A stretch of 64,000 nt of DNA from assembly GCA_900016875.1 (NCBI GenBank), contig FCNR01000030.1:1-64000 (forward strand), read 5' to 3'. Below, piece by piece: positions 51,712 to 60,268 of this stretch (position 1 is the stretch's first letter; each line of letters begins with the position of its first letter). The DNA comes from Eubacteriaceae bacterium CHKCI004. Its GTDB lineage: Bacteria; Bacillota; Clostridia; Lachnospirales; Lachnospiraceae. The position numbers were made by a program, and so were the translations under genes. Below the pieces are notes generated by a model. The model did not search any database and was not told the origin of the DNA. It saw only the letters and a program-made list of their open reading frames with translations.

Positions 51712-53079
51712 TTATAATATCTCTATCACTTCCCGCACATTGGAAACCCCGTGGATCTGAATCCGGTTCCGAAGACTGCCCTCCAGCGCTTCCTCGTTGG
51801 TCTTCGGGATGATGCAGCGGGTAAATCCCATCTTGATGGCCTCCGTGAGCCGCTGCTCCACAAAGCTTACGCCGCGGACCTCGCCGGTGAGGCCCACCTC
51901 GCCGAAAATCAGCGTGCCCGGATGCACCGGGAGATTCCGGTAGCTGGAAATCACCGCGCAGATGATACCCAGGTCGATGGCAGGCTCTCCCAGGCGCATT
52001 CCTCCCGCCAGGTTCACATAGGCGTCGCAGCCGCCAAGCTGCATGCCTGCCTTTTTCTCAAGCACGGCCAGCAGCAGGTTCACTCTGTTGTAATCAATGC
52101 CCACGGAAGTCCGCCGTGGCATATTAAAGCTGGTAGGGGAAACCAACGCCTGAATCTCGATGAGCAGCGGCCGGGTGCCCTCCATGGAGCAGACCACCAC
52201 AGAGCCGGACGCGTCCAGCGGCCTGCCATCCAGCATAACCTGAGAAGGATTGGACACCTCGCAGAGCCCTTTCTGTTTCATCTCGAATACTCCGATCTCG
52301 TTGGTGGAACCAAACCGGTTTTTGACGCCCCGGAGGATGCGGTACACAGCGTTTTGCTCGCCTTCAAAATACAGCACAGTATCCACCATATGCTCCAGGG
52401 TCTTAGGGCCTGCCACCACACCCTCTTTTGTCACATGTCCCACAATAAACACGGCGATGCCCTCTTCTTTAGCAAACTGCATAAGAACAGAAGTCACCTC
52501 CCGTACCTGGCTGACGCTTCCTGCCGCCGAGGTTACCTCCTCGCTGGACATGGTCTGCACGGAGTCCACCACCACCATATCCGGCTTTCTCTCTCTTAAA
52601 AGCTCTGCCGCCACATTGATATCCGTCTCACAAAGAAGAGAAACCTCTTTTTCAAATCCTCCCAGCCGGTCGGCTCTCATTTTAATCTGCTTTAATGACT
52701 CCTCACCGGAAACGTACACCACATCTTTTCCTGCGTTGGCCAGATTACGGCAGATCTGCAAAAGCAGCGTGGACTTTCCGATTCCCGGGTCGCCGCCCAC
52801 CAGAATCAGCGATCCCCTTACAATGCCCCCTCCGAGTACCCGGTTCAGTTCGGGGATCCCGGAATCCATCCGCTCTTCTTCTTCCATGGAAACTTCAAAA
52901 AGACCCGTCAGCTTCTGCGCGCGGGCAGTTCCCGCTTTCTTCCCCCTGGACGGAGCCGCCGTCCGCTCTTCCACCAGAGTATTCCACTGGCGGCAGCCCG
53001 GGCACTGCCCCATCCATTTGGCAGATTCATATCCGCATTCCTTGCAAAAGAAAACCGTCTTTGTTTTTGACTTTGCCAT
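51712..53079 (-). CDS. radA: DNA repair protein RadA
   Basis: 455 residues. An N-terminal zinc finger (FFCKECGYESAKWMGQCPGC), a RecA-like ATPase with Walker A GGDPGIGKSTLLLQ, the RadA-specific KNRFGSTNEIGVF, and a C-terminal Lon-like domain (LAGGMRLGEPAIDLG). It migrates recombination branches. Complete. ATG 53079 follows GGAGAG. Confidence 0.95.
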   Translation of the reverse strand: MAKSKTKTVFFCKECGYESAKWMGQCPGCRQWNTLVEERTAAPSRGKKAGTARAQKLTGLFEVSMEEEERMDSGIPELNRVLGGGIVRGSLILVGGDPGIGKSTLLLQICRNLANAGKDVVYVSGEESLKQIKMRADRLGGFEKEVSLLCETDINVAAELLRERKPDMVVVDSVQTMSSEEVTSAAGSVSQVREVTSVLMQFAKEEGIAVFIVGHVTKEGVVAGPKTLEHMVDTVLYFEGEQNAVYRILRGVKNRFGSTNEIGVFEMKQKGLCEVSNPSQVMLDGRPLDASGSVVVCSMEGTRPLLIEIQALVSPTSFNMPRRTSVGIDYNRVNLLLAVLEKKAGMQLGGCDAYVNLAGGMRLGEPAIDLGIICAVISSYRNLPVHPGTLIFGEVGLTGEVRGVSFVEQRLTEAIKMGFTRCIIPKTNEEALEGSLRNRIQIHGVSNVREVIEIL

Positions 53080-53219
53080 AAAACTTACTCTCCACTTTAC
53101 ATTTTATCCAAAATACAAGGAAAGAATCCCGGCACGAAATATTCTTCCGCAGCAGGATTCTTTCCCATTATCGTTTCCTCTCAAAACAGAGCGCCGACAT
53201 CATGATAAATCGGTCACCC

Positions 53220-53633
53220 TTATAATTTAATTACGTCGACCTTTACCGTCTCGCCTTCGTTCATCTCGATGCTGAAATCAATCTTTCCTCCGAGGCTGGA
53301 CTTCATCTTCCCGATGTTCGTGTCGTCGATGAACACCTTGTATTCCTTCTCCGGCTCCAGCTCCAGGGTGATATGTATATCGTCCGCTGCCTCCACCTGG
53401 AAAACAAGCTGGCGCTCCGTCTCCCTGAAATCATGCACTGCAGAACCCGGAACGGATTCATAAACCACTCCGCCATTCTTCTCCAGGCGGGTAATCTCCT
53501 TAAATGTCTTCACCTTGTATACAGAATCCTGGAACTTGAAATCTGCCAGCTTGGTCTTAGCCTCCAGACTGTAGTCACCAAAACTAATACTGCCGTTCGC
53601 TTCTGTTCTCAGTAATTCTTTTACGTTAGCCAT
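53220..53633 (-). CDS. Conserved Clostridia protein of unknown function (often labelled endosialidase)
   Basis: 137 residues. Starts MANVKELLRTEANGSISFGDY and is rich in beta strands; the C-terminal half has KEYKVFIDDTNIGKMKSSLGGK. Close relatives are common in Lachnospiraceae and are often auto-named endosialidase, but no sialidase motif (Asp box) is visible. No signal peptide. ATG 53633 follows TAGGAGG. Good promoter upstream (53723-53750). Probably a highly expressed small cytoplasmic protein. Confidence 0.7.
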   Translation of the reverse strand: MANVKELLRTEANGSISFGDYSLEAKTKLADFKFQDSVYKVKTFKEITRLEKNGGVVYESVPGSAVHDFRETERQLVFQVEAADDIHITLELEPEKEYKVFIDDTNIGKMKSSLGGKIDFSIEMNEGETVKVDVIKL

Positions 53634-53722
53634 AATTATCCTCCTACCTGCGACGAAAGGGAAACGCCATCTCTTTTGCATCTCCCCTCGTCTCATTTAT
53701 CTAACAGCTTACAGTTATCTTT

Positions 53723-53750
53723 ATTATACAGGAAATATACACTTTTGCAA
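53723..53750 (-). promoter_or_regulatory. Promoter of the 137-residue protein gene
   Basis: TTGCAA (53745-53750), 16-bp spacer, TATAAT (53723-53728) on the minus strand, about 90 bp before the start. Confidence 0.65.
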
Positions 53751-53828
53751 AGATTCATTTTCACAAGAATGTCAGTATTCTGCAAATCTAATGTCCTCCT
53801 GCAGGTCCGGACACTCCCGCTTCGGGTA

Positions 53829-56273
53829 TCACTCCCCGATGACCACTTTGCCGTCCTTAATTCCCAGTGTGATCTGGCTGCCGGTCTTGATATGTCCGAG
53901 CAGGAACTCATCCGCCAGATAATCCTCCAGCTCATTCTGGATGGTCCGGCGGAGCGGACGGGCGCCGTACTGCGGATTGTAGCCCTTCTCAAGAATGTAA
54001 TCTTCCACTTCTTCCGTCACAGACAGATGGAATCCCGGTGCTTTCTCCACCCGGTCAGACAGTTCCCTGATGAGCAGGCGGACAATCTTCTTCTGCTGTT
54101 CTTTTTCCAGGGTGTGGAAGACCACGATGCCGTCGATACGGTTCAGGAATTCCGGTTTGAAGATCTGTTTGACCTCTTCCATCACCCGTTTTTTCATGCG
54201 CTCATGATCCTGGACCGCGTCGGTCTTCGTGGTGAATCCCAGATTCTTCGGCGCCATGATCCGCTGCGCGCCCGCGTTGGAAGTCATAATGATGACCGTA
54301 TTCTTAAAGTCCACTCTCCGCCCGTTGGAATCGGTGATCTGACCGTCGTCAAGCACCTGCAGCAGGATATTGAACACATCGCCGTGGGCCTTCTCGATCT
54401 CATCGAAGAGCAGGACAGAATACGGGTGCCTGCGCACCTGCTCGCTGAGCTGTCCGCCCTCCTCGTATCCCACATATCCAGGAGGGGAACCAATGAGCTT
54501 GGAGACGCTGTGTTTCTCCATATATTCCGACATGTCAACCCGGATCATGGCGTTCTCATCGCCAAAGAGGGCCTCTGCCAGCGCCTTGGAAAGCTCGGTC
54601 TTGCCCACGCCGGTCGGTCCCAGGAACAGGAAGGAACCAATCGGCCGTTTCGGATCTTTCATGCCGACCCGTCCTCTCTTGATGGCCTTGGCAAGAATCG
54701 TCACCGCCTCATCCTGACCGATGACACGTTTCTTCAGCTCCGATTCCAAAGACAACAGTCTCTGCGACTCGGTCTGTCCGATCTTCGTCACCGGAATCTT
54801 TGTCCACGCAGATACAACGCCGGCCACATCATTTTCCGAAACAGTGATATTCTTGGATTCTTTCTCTTTATCCCACTGCTCCTTCAGCTCTTTTGCCTGC
54901 GCCTGCGCCTTCTGCTGTTTGGTATTATTGAGCTTCGCCTTGCGGATATTACCTTCCATGAGAGCCTCTTCCTTCCGCAGGCTGAACTTCTTCGCCTCTT
55001 CCTCTGCCTTTTTGAGCGCATCCGGCATGGTAAACAGGCCGACCTTCTTTCTGGAGGCCGCCTCATCCATCACGTCGATGGCCTTGTCCGGCAGGAAACG
55101 GTCGCTGATATATCTCTGGGACAGAGCCGCCGCCGCCTCAAGAGCCGCGGAAGTATAGCGCACATGATGGTGCTTCTCAAACTTCTCCTTCAGTCCTTTC
55201 AGAATGGCAACGGTCTCCTCCACCGTCGGCTCCTCCACGGTAACCGGCTGGAATCTCCGCTCGAAAGCGGCGTCCTTCTCGATATATTTGCGGTATTCCT
55301 CGCTGGTGGTGGCTCCGATCAGCTGAAGCTCCCCTCTGGCCAGGAACGGCTTTACTATATTGGAAGCATCGATGGCGCCTTCTGCGCCGCCGGCGCCAAT
55401 CATCGTATGAATCTCATCCACAAACAGTAAAATGTCTCCCCGGTCCATCACTTCCTGCAGAAGACCTTTGATTCTCTCCTCGAACTCGCCCCGGTACTTG
55501 GAGCCGGCGATCAGTCCCGGCAGATCGAGAGTCATCACTTTCTTACCCTTAAGCATCTCCGGCACTTCTTCCCGGACAATCCACTGAGCCAGTCCTTCCA
55601 CAATAGCGGTCTTGCCGACGCCCGGCTCTCCCACCAGACACGGGCTGTTCTTTGTTCTCCGGCTGAGAATCTGAATCACCCGCTGCAATTCTTCCTTACG
55701 GCCGATGATCGGATCCAGTCTGCCATCACGCGCCTTCTCTGTCAGATCCTCACAGAAAGCCTCGGTCATGGAGGACTGTCTGCGGTTCTTTCGCTGTCCG
55801 GTCACTGTCTGATATTCCTTCTGCGCCCTTGACGCATCCACCCCTAATGTCACCAGGATATCCACGTAAATACGCTTGAGATTCACATTGAGACCCTTTA
55901 AGAGACGGATAGCAATGCAGTCAGTCTCCTTCAAAATGGCAAGAAGGATATGCTCCGTGCCGATCTTCTCCGCGCGGAATCTTCCGGCTTCCAGGGCGCT
56001 GCCTTCCAGAATCTCCTCCGCCTTCGGACTGTATCCGATGAACGCAGTCTTTTCATTATCTCCAAGGGCTGCCGACTGGCCGAGCACCGCATCAAAAAAT
56101 GTCTCATAACTGACGCCGTTTTCTGTCAAAATTCTTCCCGCAAGGGAATCCTCCTGAGAAAGCAGCCCCAGCACAAGATGCTCTGTCCCGACATATTTCT
56201 GCCGGCAGGACTTCGCGTCTTCCTGTGCCCTCTCCAGAGCACGGGACGCATAAATGTTATATTCTCTATTCAT
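53829..56273 (-). CDS. clpC: ClpC-type AAA+ unfoldase of the Clp protease
   Basis: 814 residues. N-terminal double Clp_N repeat (1 to about 145), first ATPase with GEPGVGKTAIVEGLA, a middle coiled-coil domain (about 410-470, shorter than in ClpB, with KKFSLRKEEALMEGNIRKAK), second ATPase with LGPTGVGKTELSKALAEAL, and a C-terminal domain ending LGIKDGKVVIGE. It feeds proteins to ClpP. The usual neighbours ctsR, mcsA and mcsB are missing; instead a GntR-type repressor lies 17 bp upstream, so control probably differs from Bacillus. Confidence 0.93.
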   Translation of the reverse strand: MNREYNIYASRALERAQEDAKSCRQKYVGTEHLVLGLLSQEDSLAGRILTENGVSYETFFDAVLGQSAALGDNEKTAFIGYSPKAEEILEGSALEAGRFRAEKIGTEHILLAILKETDCIAIRLLKGLNVNLKRIYVDILVTLGVDASRAQKEYQTVTGQRKNRRQSSMTEAFCEDLTEKARDGRLDPIIGRKEELQRVIQILSRRTKNSPCLVGEPGVGKTAIVEGLAQWIVREEVPEMLKGKKVMTLDLPGLIAGSKYRGEFEERIKGLLQEVMDRGDILLFVDEIHTMIGAGGAEGAIDASNIVKPFLARGELQLIGATTSEEYRKYIEKDAAFERRFQPVTVEEPTVEETVAILKGLKEKFEKHHHVRYTSAALEAAAALSQRYISDRFLPDKAIDVMDEAASRKKVGLFTMPDALKKAEEEAKKFSLRKEEALMEGNIRKAKLNNTKQQKAQAQAKELKEQWDKEKESKNITVSENDVAGVVSAWTKIPVTKIGQTESQRLLSLESELKKRVIGQDEAVTILAKAIKRGRVGMKDPKRPIGSFLFLGPTGVGKTELSKALAEALFGDENAMIRVDMSEYMEKHSVSKLIGSPPGYVGYEEGGQLSEQVRRHPYSVLLFDEIEKAHGDVFNILLQVLDDGQITDSNGRRVDFKNTVIIMTSNAGAQRIMAPKNLGFTTKTDAVQDHERMKKRVMEEVKQIFKPEFLNRIDGIVVFHTLEKEQQKKIVRLLIRELSDRVEKAPGFHLSVTEEVEDYILEKGYNPQYGARPLRRTIQNELEDYLADEFLLGHIKTGSQITLGIKDGKVVIGE

Positions 56274-56290
56274 AAAAACCTCACTTTATC

Positions 56291-56668
56291 TCACAATAAA
56301 TGAAATGTATCATACATTTCTCCTACAATCTGCTTCATTTCTTCTTTGGTAATCTCCTTGCATATGGCCTGGGCGACGATCATCTGCATGTAACTGTTAA
56401 TCTTTTCAAGTTCGGCCTCCTTACGGTTTCTCTCCACAGATACAATAGCGCCTTTCCTGCGGTCAAGCTTCAGATACCCCTCCTCCCGGAGGATCGCATA
56501 TGCCTTATTAACGGTGTGCATGTTCACTCCAAGGTCCTTTGCCAGGCTTCTCACCGATGGCAGCGAATCTCCGTCATGGAGTCTGTCCTGCGCGATCTCC
56601 ATCACAATCTGATTGCGAAGCTGTATATATATGGCCTCCGGACTGTTAAAATCTATCTCTATCAGCAT
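56291..56668 (-). CDS. GntR-family regulator, YtrA subfamily
   Basis: 125 residues. The winged helix occupies 1-75 (IYIQLRNQIVMEIAQDRL, SLPSVRSLAKDLGVNMHTVNKAYAIL). Only a short helical dimerisation tail follows, the YtrA-type layout. These repressors often control the operon they begin, here clpC. The start codon gives MLIEIDFNSPEAIY. Confidence 0.88.
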   Translation of the reverse strand: MLIEIDFNSPEAIYIQLRNQIVMEIAQDRLHDGDSLPSVRSLAKDLGVNMHTVNKAYAILREEGYLKLDRRKGAIVSVERNRKEAELEKINSYMQMIVAQAICKEITKEEMKQIVGEMYDTFHLL

Positions 56669-56836
56669 GCTTTCACCCTTTCATTTGTAAACTGTCTGTG
56701 TTATATAGACTATATCAATTAGCGCAAAAAATCAAGAAAAAAACGCATAGAAGACAGCTTTTTGTTTTTACAAAACCAGTTGTTCCAATGCGTTTCTTTT
56801 TCCTCGTTTTCTCCATATATTGTTTGACTGCCTGTC

Positions 56837-57340
56837 TTATTCTGATGACAGAATCTGACAGTACAGAATATCCAGCGCTTCCTTTGCGGCAGCCTGACGG
56901 ATCGCCGTCCGGTCTCCTCCGTAAAAACACCTTTTCACGATAGTTTTTCCTTCTACGGTGCAGCCGATGTAGACAAGCCCCACCGGTTTTTCTTCTGTAC
57001 CGCCGTCTGGTCCGGCAATACCGGTCACTGCGATCGCGGCATCCGCTCCCGCTGCTTTTGCCGCTCCTTCCGCCATCTCAATGGCGGTTTGCCGCGATAC
57101 CGCGCCGTACTGACGAAGGGTTTCTTCTTTCACCCCGAGCAGTTTCACCTTCGCCTCGTTGGAATAGGTAATATAGCCTTCTTTATACACTTCCGAGATG
57201 CCTGCGGCGTTAACCAGCGTTCCTGCGATCAGTCCTCCTGTACAGGATTCTGCCGTGGTGACAGTGAGCTTTCTGCTCTTTAAAATACGTTCTATCTTTT
57301 TTTCCACCGGTATCTCGACGATTCTTCGGCCTGAGCTCAT
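56837..57340 (-). CDS. pncC: CinA C-terminal domain protein (NMN amidohydrolase, PncC-like)
   Basis: 167 residues. TTAESCTGGLIAGTLVN holds the family motif, with AVTGIAGPDGG in the middle and GGDRTAIRQAA near the end. It removes amide from nicotinamide mononucleotide in NAD recycling. It lacks the N-terminal molybdopterin-like domain of full CinA. It starts 2 bp after the pgsA stop. Confidence 0.9.
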   Translation of the reverse strand: MSSGRRIVEIPVEKKIERILKSRKLTVTTAESCTGGLIAGTLVNAAGISEVYKEGYITYSNEAKVKLLGVKEETLRQYGAVSRQTAIEMAEGAAKAAGADAAIAVTGIAGPDGGTEEKPVGLVYIGCTVEGKTIVKRCFYGGDRTAIRQAAAKEALDILYCQILSSE

Positions 57341-57342
57341 AA

Positions 57343-57912
57343 CTATTCCTCTCCTCCCTCTTTCAGGACATCAATATTTTTAGCCAGGTAGTCCACCAGA
57401 GATACAATAGTCAGAATCAGAGCAATATAGACGAGAATCTGCTCAATGACAAATACCACCGGGCCGCCAAAATCAGCGATCAGCAGAATGATGGCAAACA
57501 TCTGAAAGTTCGTTTTGAACTTACCCCAGTAGCTGGCCGCAATAACGACTCCCTTATCGCTGGCCACCAGGCGGAAACCGCTGATGACGAACTCTCTGGC
57601 AATAATAATGATGACAATCCATGCCGGCATACTTTCCGGCCGTGTTACAATAAGACAGATAAACGCAGAACAGGTCAGTATTTTATCTGCCAAAGGATCC
57701 ATAAACTTTCCGAAATTTGTCACGAGATTATTCTTTCTGGCGATCTGACCGTCCAGAAAATCCGTGATGCTCGCCACACAAAACAACACCAGCGCGATCC
57801 ATTTTGCATATTCATATGGCACAATGGAGGGATCCACCAGCATGAAAAATACAAAAAACGGAACCAGAATCATTCTGAGTATCGTCAGCTTATTCGGTAA
57901 ATTCATCTTCAT
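57343..57912 (-). CDS. pgsA: CDP-diacylglycerol-glycerol-3-phosphate phosphatidyltransferase
   Basis: 189 residues, membrane protein of phosphatidylglycerol synthesis. The CDP-alcohol transferase motif DGx2ARx8Gx3Dx3D is seen from SITDFLDGQIARKNN to GKFMDPLADKI. About five membrane helices. ATG 57912 has GGGAG upstream and lies inside the end of rimO (overlap 23 bp), so the two are coupled. Confidence 0.95.
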   Translation of the reverse strand: MKMNLPNKLTILRMILVPFFVFFMLVDPSIVPYEYAKWIALVLFCVASITDFLDGQIARKNNLVTNFGKFMDPLADKILTCSAFICLIVTRPESMPAWIVIIIIAREFVISGFRLVASDKGVVIAASYWGKFKTNFQMFAIILLIADFGGPVVFVIEQILVYIALILTIVSLVDYLAKNIDVLKEGGEE

Positions 57913-59272
57913 AAATAACATCTCCCATCAAATCATATTCGCTTGCACCCGTAATGCGCACCGGCACGATATCTCCGGAAATCATCTCCTCCTCAGAACG
58001 GACAAATACATTTCCGTCCACCTTCGGCGCATCCATATAGGTCCTTCCCACATAAATATCTTCTTCGTATAAATATCCCTCTATCAAAACGGACATTTCT
58101 CTGCCCACCATGGCAGAAGCCGCCGCAGCGCTGATATCCTGCTGCAGTTCCATGATGTGGTCACGGCGTGCTTCCTTGACCTCCTCGTCAATCTGGTCTT
58201 CCATGACGGCTGCCTTCGTTCCCTCCTCCGGCGAATAAGTAAACACGCCCAGACGGTCAAACTGCATTTCTTCCACAAATGCAGCCATCTGTGCAAAATC
58301 TTCTTCCGTCTCGCCCGGGAATCCGGTGATCAGCGTCGTGCGCAGTATGATGTCCGGAATTTCTTTCCGAAGCTTCTCAATAAGAGCGGTCAGTTCCGCC
58401 CGGTTTGTCCTCCGACCCATCCGCTTTAAGATGGCGTCCTCGCTGTGCTGGATCGGAATATCCAGATAATGACAGACCTTCTTTTCTTCCTTCATCACCT
58501 GAATCAGTTCATCGGTGATCTCCTCCGGATAGCAATAGAGAATCCGGATCCAGTCAAGGCCCTCGAGCCTGCAGAGCTTTCTTAGCAGTTCAGGCAGCAT
58601 CTTCCTGCCATAAAGATCGACGCCATATACTGTAGTCTCCTGAGCTATGAGGATCAACTCCCTTGCTCCTCCTGCCACCAGTCTTTCAGCTTCTTTCAGC
58701 AGATCTTCCACAGGAAAACTCCGGTATCTGCCCCGGATATACGGAATAACGCAGTAAGTGCATCTTTTGTTGCAGCCTTCCGCAATCTTAAGGTATGCGG
58801 TATAAGCTCCCGTTGTCACCATACGTTTGTCCGGCAGCGACGGAGGCAGCAGGTCAATGGACGGACAATACACAAGGGGACATTCTCCGTCAGTCTGTGC
58901 CTCTTCTGTTCCGGACACCTTAAGCAGCTTATCAAGCACCGGCACGATCTCCGTGTATCCGCTTGTTCCGATGACCGCGTCCACTTCCGGAAGCTCCGCG
59001 GCGATCTCATCTTTGTATCTCTGAGCCAGACATCCTGTGATGACCAGTGCCCGAAGTCTTCCCTTCTCTTTCCAGGAAGCCATCTCCAGAATAGTCTCAA
59101 TGCTTTCCTCCTTGGCATCGTGTATGAAGCAGCAGGTATTAATGACGATGGCGTCTGCTTCCGCCTCATCCTCCACGATGGTATACCCGCTCTCCGACAA
59201 CAGTCCCAGCATCTTCTCGCTGTCCACCAGGTTCTTGTCACAGCCCAGGGAAATAAATAATACGTTTTTCAT
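57890..59272 (-). CDS. rimO: Ribosomal protein S12 methylthiotransferase
   Basis: 460 residues. UPF0004 domain (ISLGCDKNLVDSEKML; TCCFIHDAKEES), radical SAM motif CNKRCTYCVIP, and a C-terminal TRAM domain (REMSVLIEGYLYEEDIYVGR). It adds methylthio to an Asp of S12. It starts directly at the folD stop. Confidence 0.95.
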   Translation of the reverse strand: MKNVLFISLGCDKNLVDSEKMLGLLSESGYTIVEDEAEADAIVINTCCFIHDAKEESIETILEMASWKEKGRLRALVITGCLAQRYKDEIAAELPEVDAVIGTSGYTEIVPVLDKLLKVSGTEEAQTDGECPLVYCPSIDLLPPSLPDKRMVTTGAYTAYLKIAEGCNKRCTYCVIPYIRGRYRSFPVEDLLKEAERLVAGGARELILIAQETTVYGVDLYGRKMLPELLRKLCRLEGLDWIRILYCYPEEITDELIQVMKEEKKVCHYLDIPIQHSEDAILKRMGRRTNRAELTALIEKLRKEIPDIILRTTLITGFPGETEEDFAQMAAFVEEMQFDRLGVFTYSPEEGTKAAVMEDQIDEEVKEARRDHIMELQQDISAAAASAMVGREMSVLIEGYLYEEDIYVGRTYMDAPKVDGNVFVRSEEEMISGDIVPVRITGASEYDLMGDVIYEDEFTE

Positions 59273-60121
59273 CTACTCATTCATCCTCAATGCCGCTTCC
59301 ACGCAGTTGTGCATCAGCATGACGATGGTCATCGGGCCTACGCCGCCCGGCACCGGGGTGATCGCGCTGACCTTATCAATTACGCTGTCATAATCCACAT
59401 CTCCGCAAAGCTTATTATTTTCATTTCTGTGAATACCCACATCAATGACTACCGCGCCGTCCTTCACATAAGATGCATCAAAAAACTTCGGTTTTCCGAT
59501 GGCCGCCACCAAAATATCCGCTCTTCGGCACACTTCCTTCAGATTCCGGGTGCGGGAATGACAGATAGTCACTGTTCCGTTTTCTCTGAGAAGAAGCATA
59601 GCCATCGGTTTGCCAACGATATTGCTCCGTCCCACAACGACACATTCCTTTCCCTCAATCTCAATGCCGGAACGTTTTAAAAGCTGGATAATGCCCGCCG
59701 GCGTACAGGATACAAATCCCGGTTCTCCGATGGAAAGCGCTCCCACACTCTGAGGATGGAAACCGTCCACATCCTTCTTCGGAGAGATAGCCTCGATAAC
59801 CTTTTTTTCATCCATATGATCCGGTATCGGCAGCTGTACCAGAATACCGTTGACGCTGTCATCCTTATTCAACTGATCGATCAAATCGAGCAGTTCTTCC
59901 TCCGTAGTCTCTTCCGGAAGCTCATAGGCTCTCGACTCTATGCCGATATAGGCGCAGGCTTTCTTTTTATTGCCCACATAAACTGTGGAGGCCGGGTCAT
60001 TTCCCACCTGAATCACCGCCAGACAGACGGAGATACCCTTCTCCTTCAGTCCGGCGACCTGCTCCTTCAGCTCGTCTTTGATGTCCGCGGAAATCTTTTT
60101 TCCGTCAATTCTCATTGCCAT
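59273..60121 (-). CDS. folD: Bifunctional methylene-THF dehydrogenase/cyclohydrolase
   Basis: 282 residues. GNDPASTVYVGNKKKACAYIGI contains the catalytic Tyr-x3-Lys; PKKDVDGFHPQSVG and VVVGRSNIVGKPMAMLLL (NADP site) follow; TPVPGGVGPMTIVML is the C-terminal signature. It makes formyl-THF in one-carbon metabolism, fitting glyA in the same region. ATG 60121 is likely; a GTG nine bases upstream is possible. Confidence 0.96.
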   Translation of the reverse strand: MAMRIDGKKISADIKDELKEQVAGLKEKGISVCLAVIQVGNDPASTVYVGNKKKACAYIGIESRAYELPEETTEEELLDLIDQLNKDDSVNGILVQLPIPDHMDEKKVIEAISPKKDVDGFHPQSVGALSIGEPGFVSCTPAGIIQLLKRSGIEIEGKECVVVGRSNIVGKPMAMLLLRENGTVTICHSRTRNLKEVCRRADILVAAIGKPKFFDASYVKDGAVVIDVGIHRNENNKLCGDVDYDSVIDKVSAITPVPGGVGPMTIVMLMHNCVEAALRMNE

Positions 60122-60268
60122 TTTCTTCACTCTTTCTATCTTTCATTTGCCGTATTTTCACAGGCAAGATATTTTATGATACAACACTTTTCCTCATTCG
60201 TAAAGGAATTTCCTGTAAGTTCTCCCGGGATCCCCGGTACATTTCTCATCCATGTTCCGGCATTTTTC

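Noticed and set aside
53220-53633. Endosialidase function for the 137-residue protein
   Set aside because: No sialidase motif, no signal peptide and far too short; the name appears to be an annotation carry-over.
53676-55430. 584-codon open frame on the plus strand opposite clpC
   Set aside because: It is antisense to conserved ClpC motifs and arises from codon bias; its His/Leu/Arg-rich composition is typical of a shadow frame.
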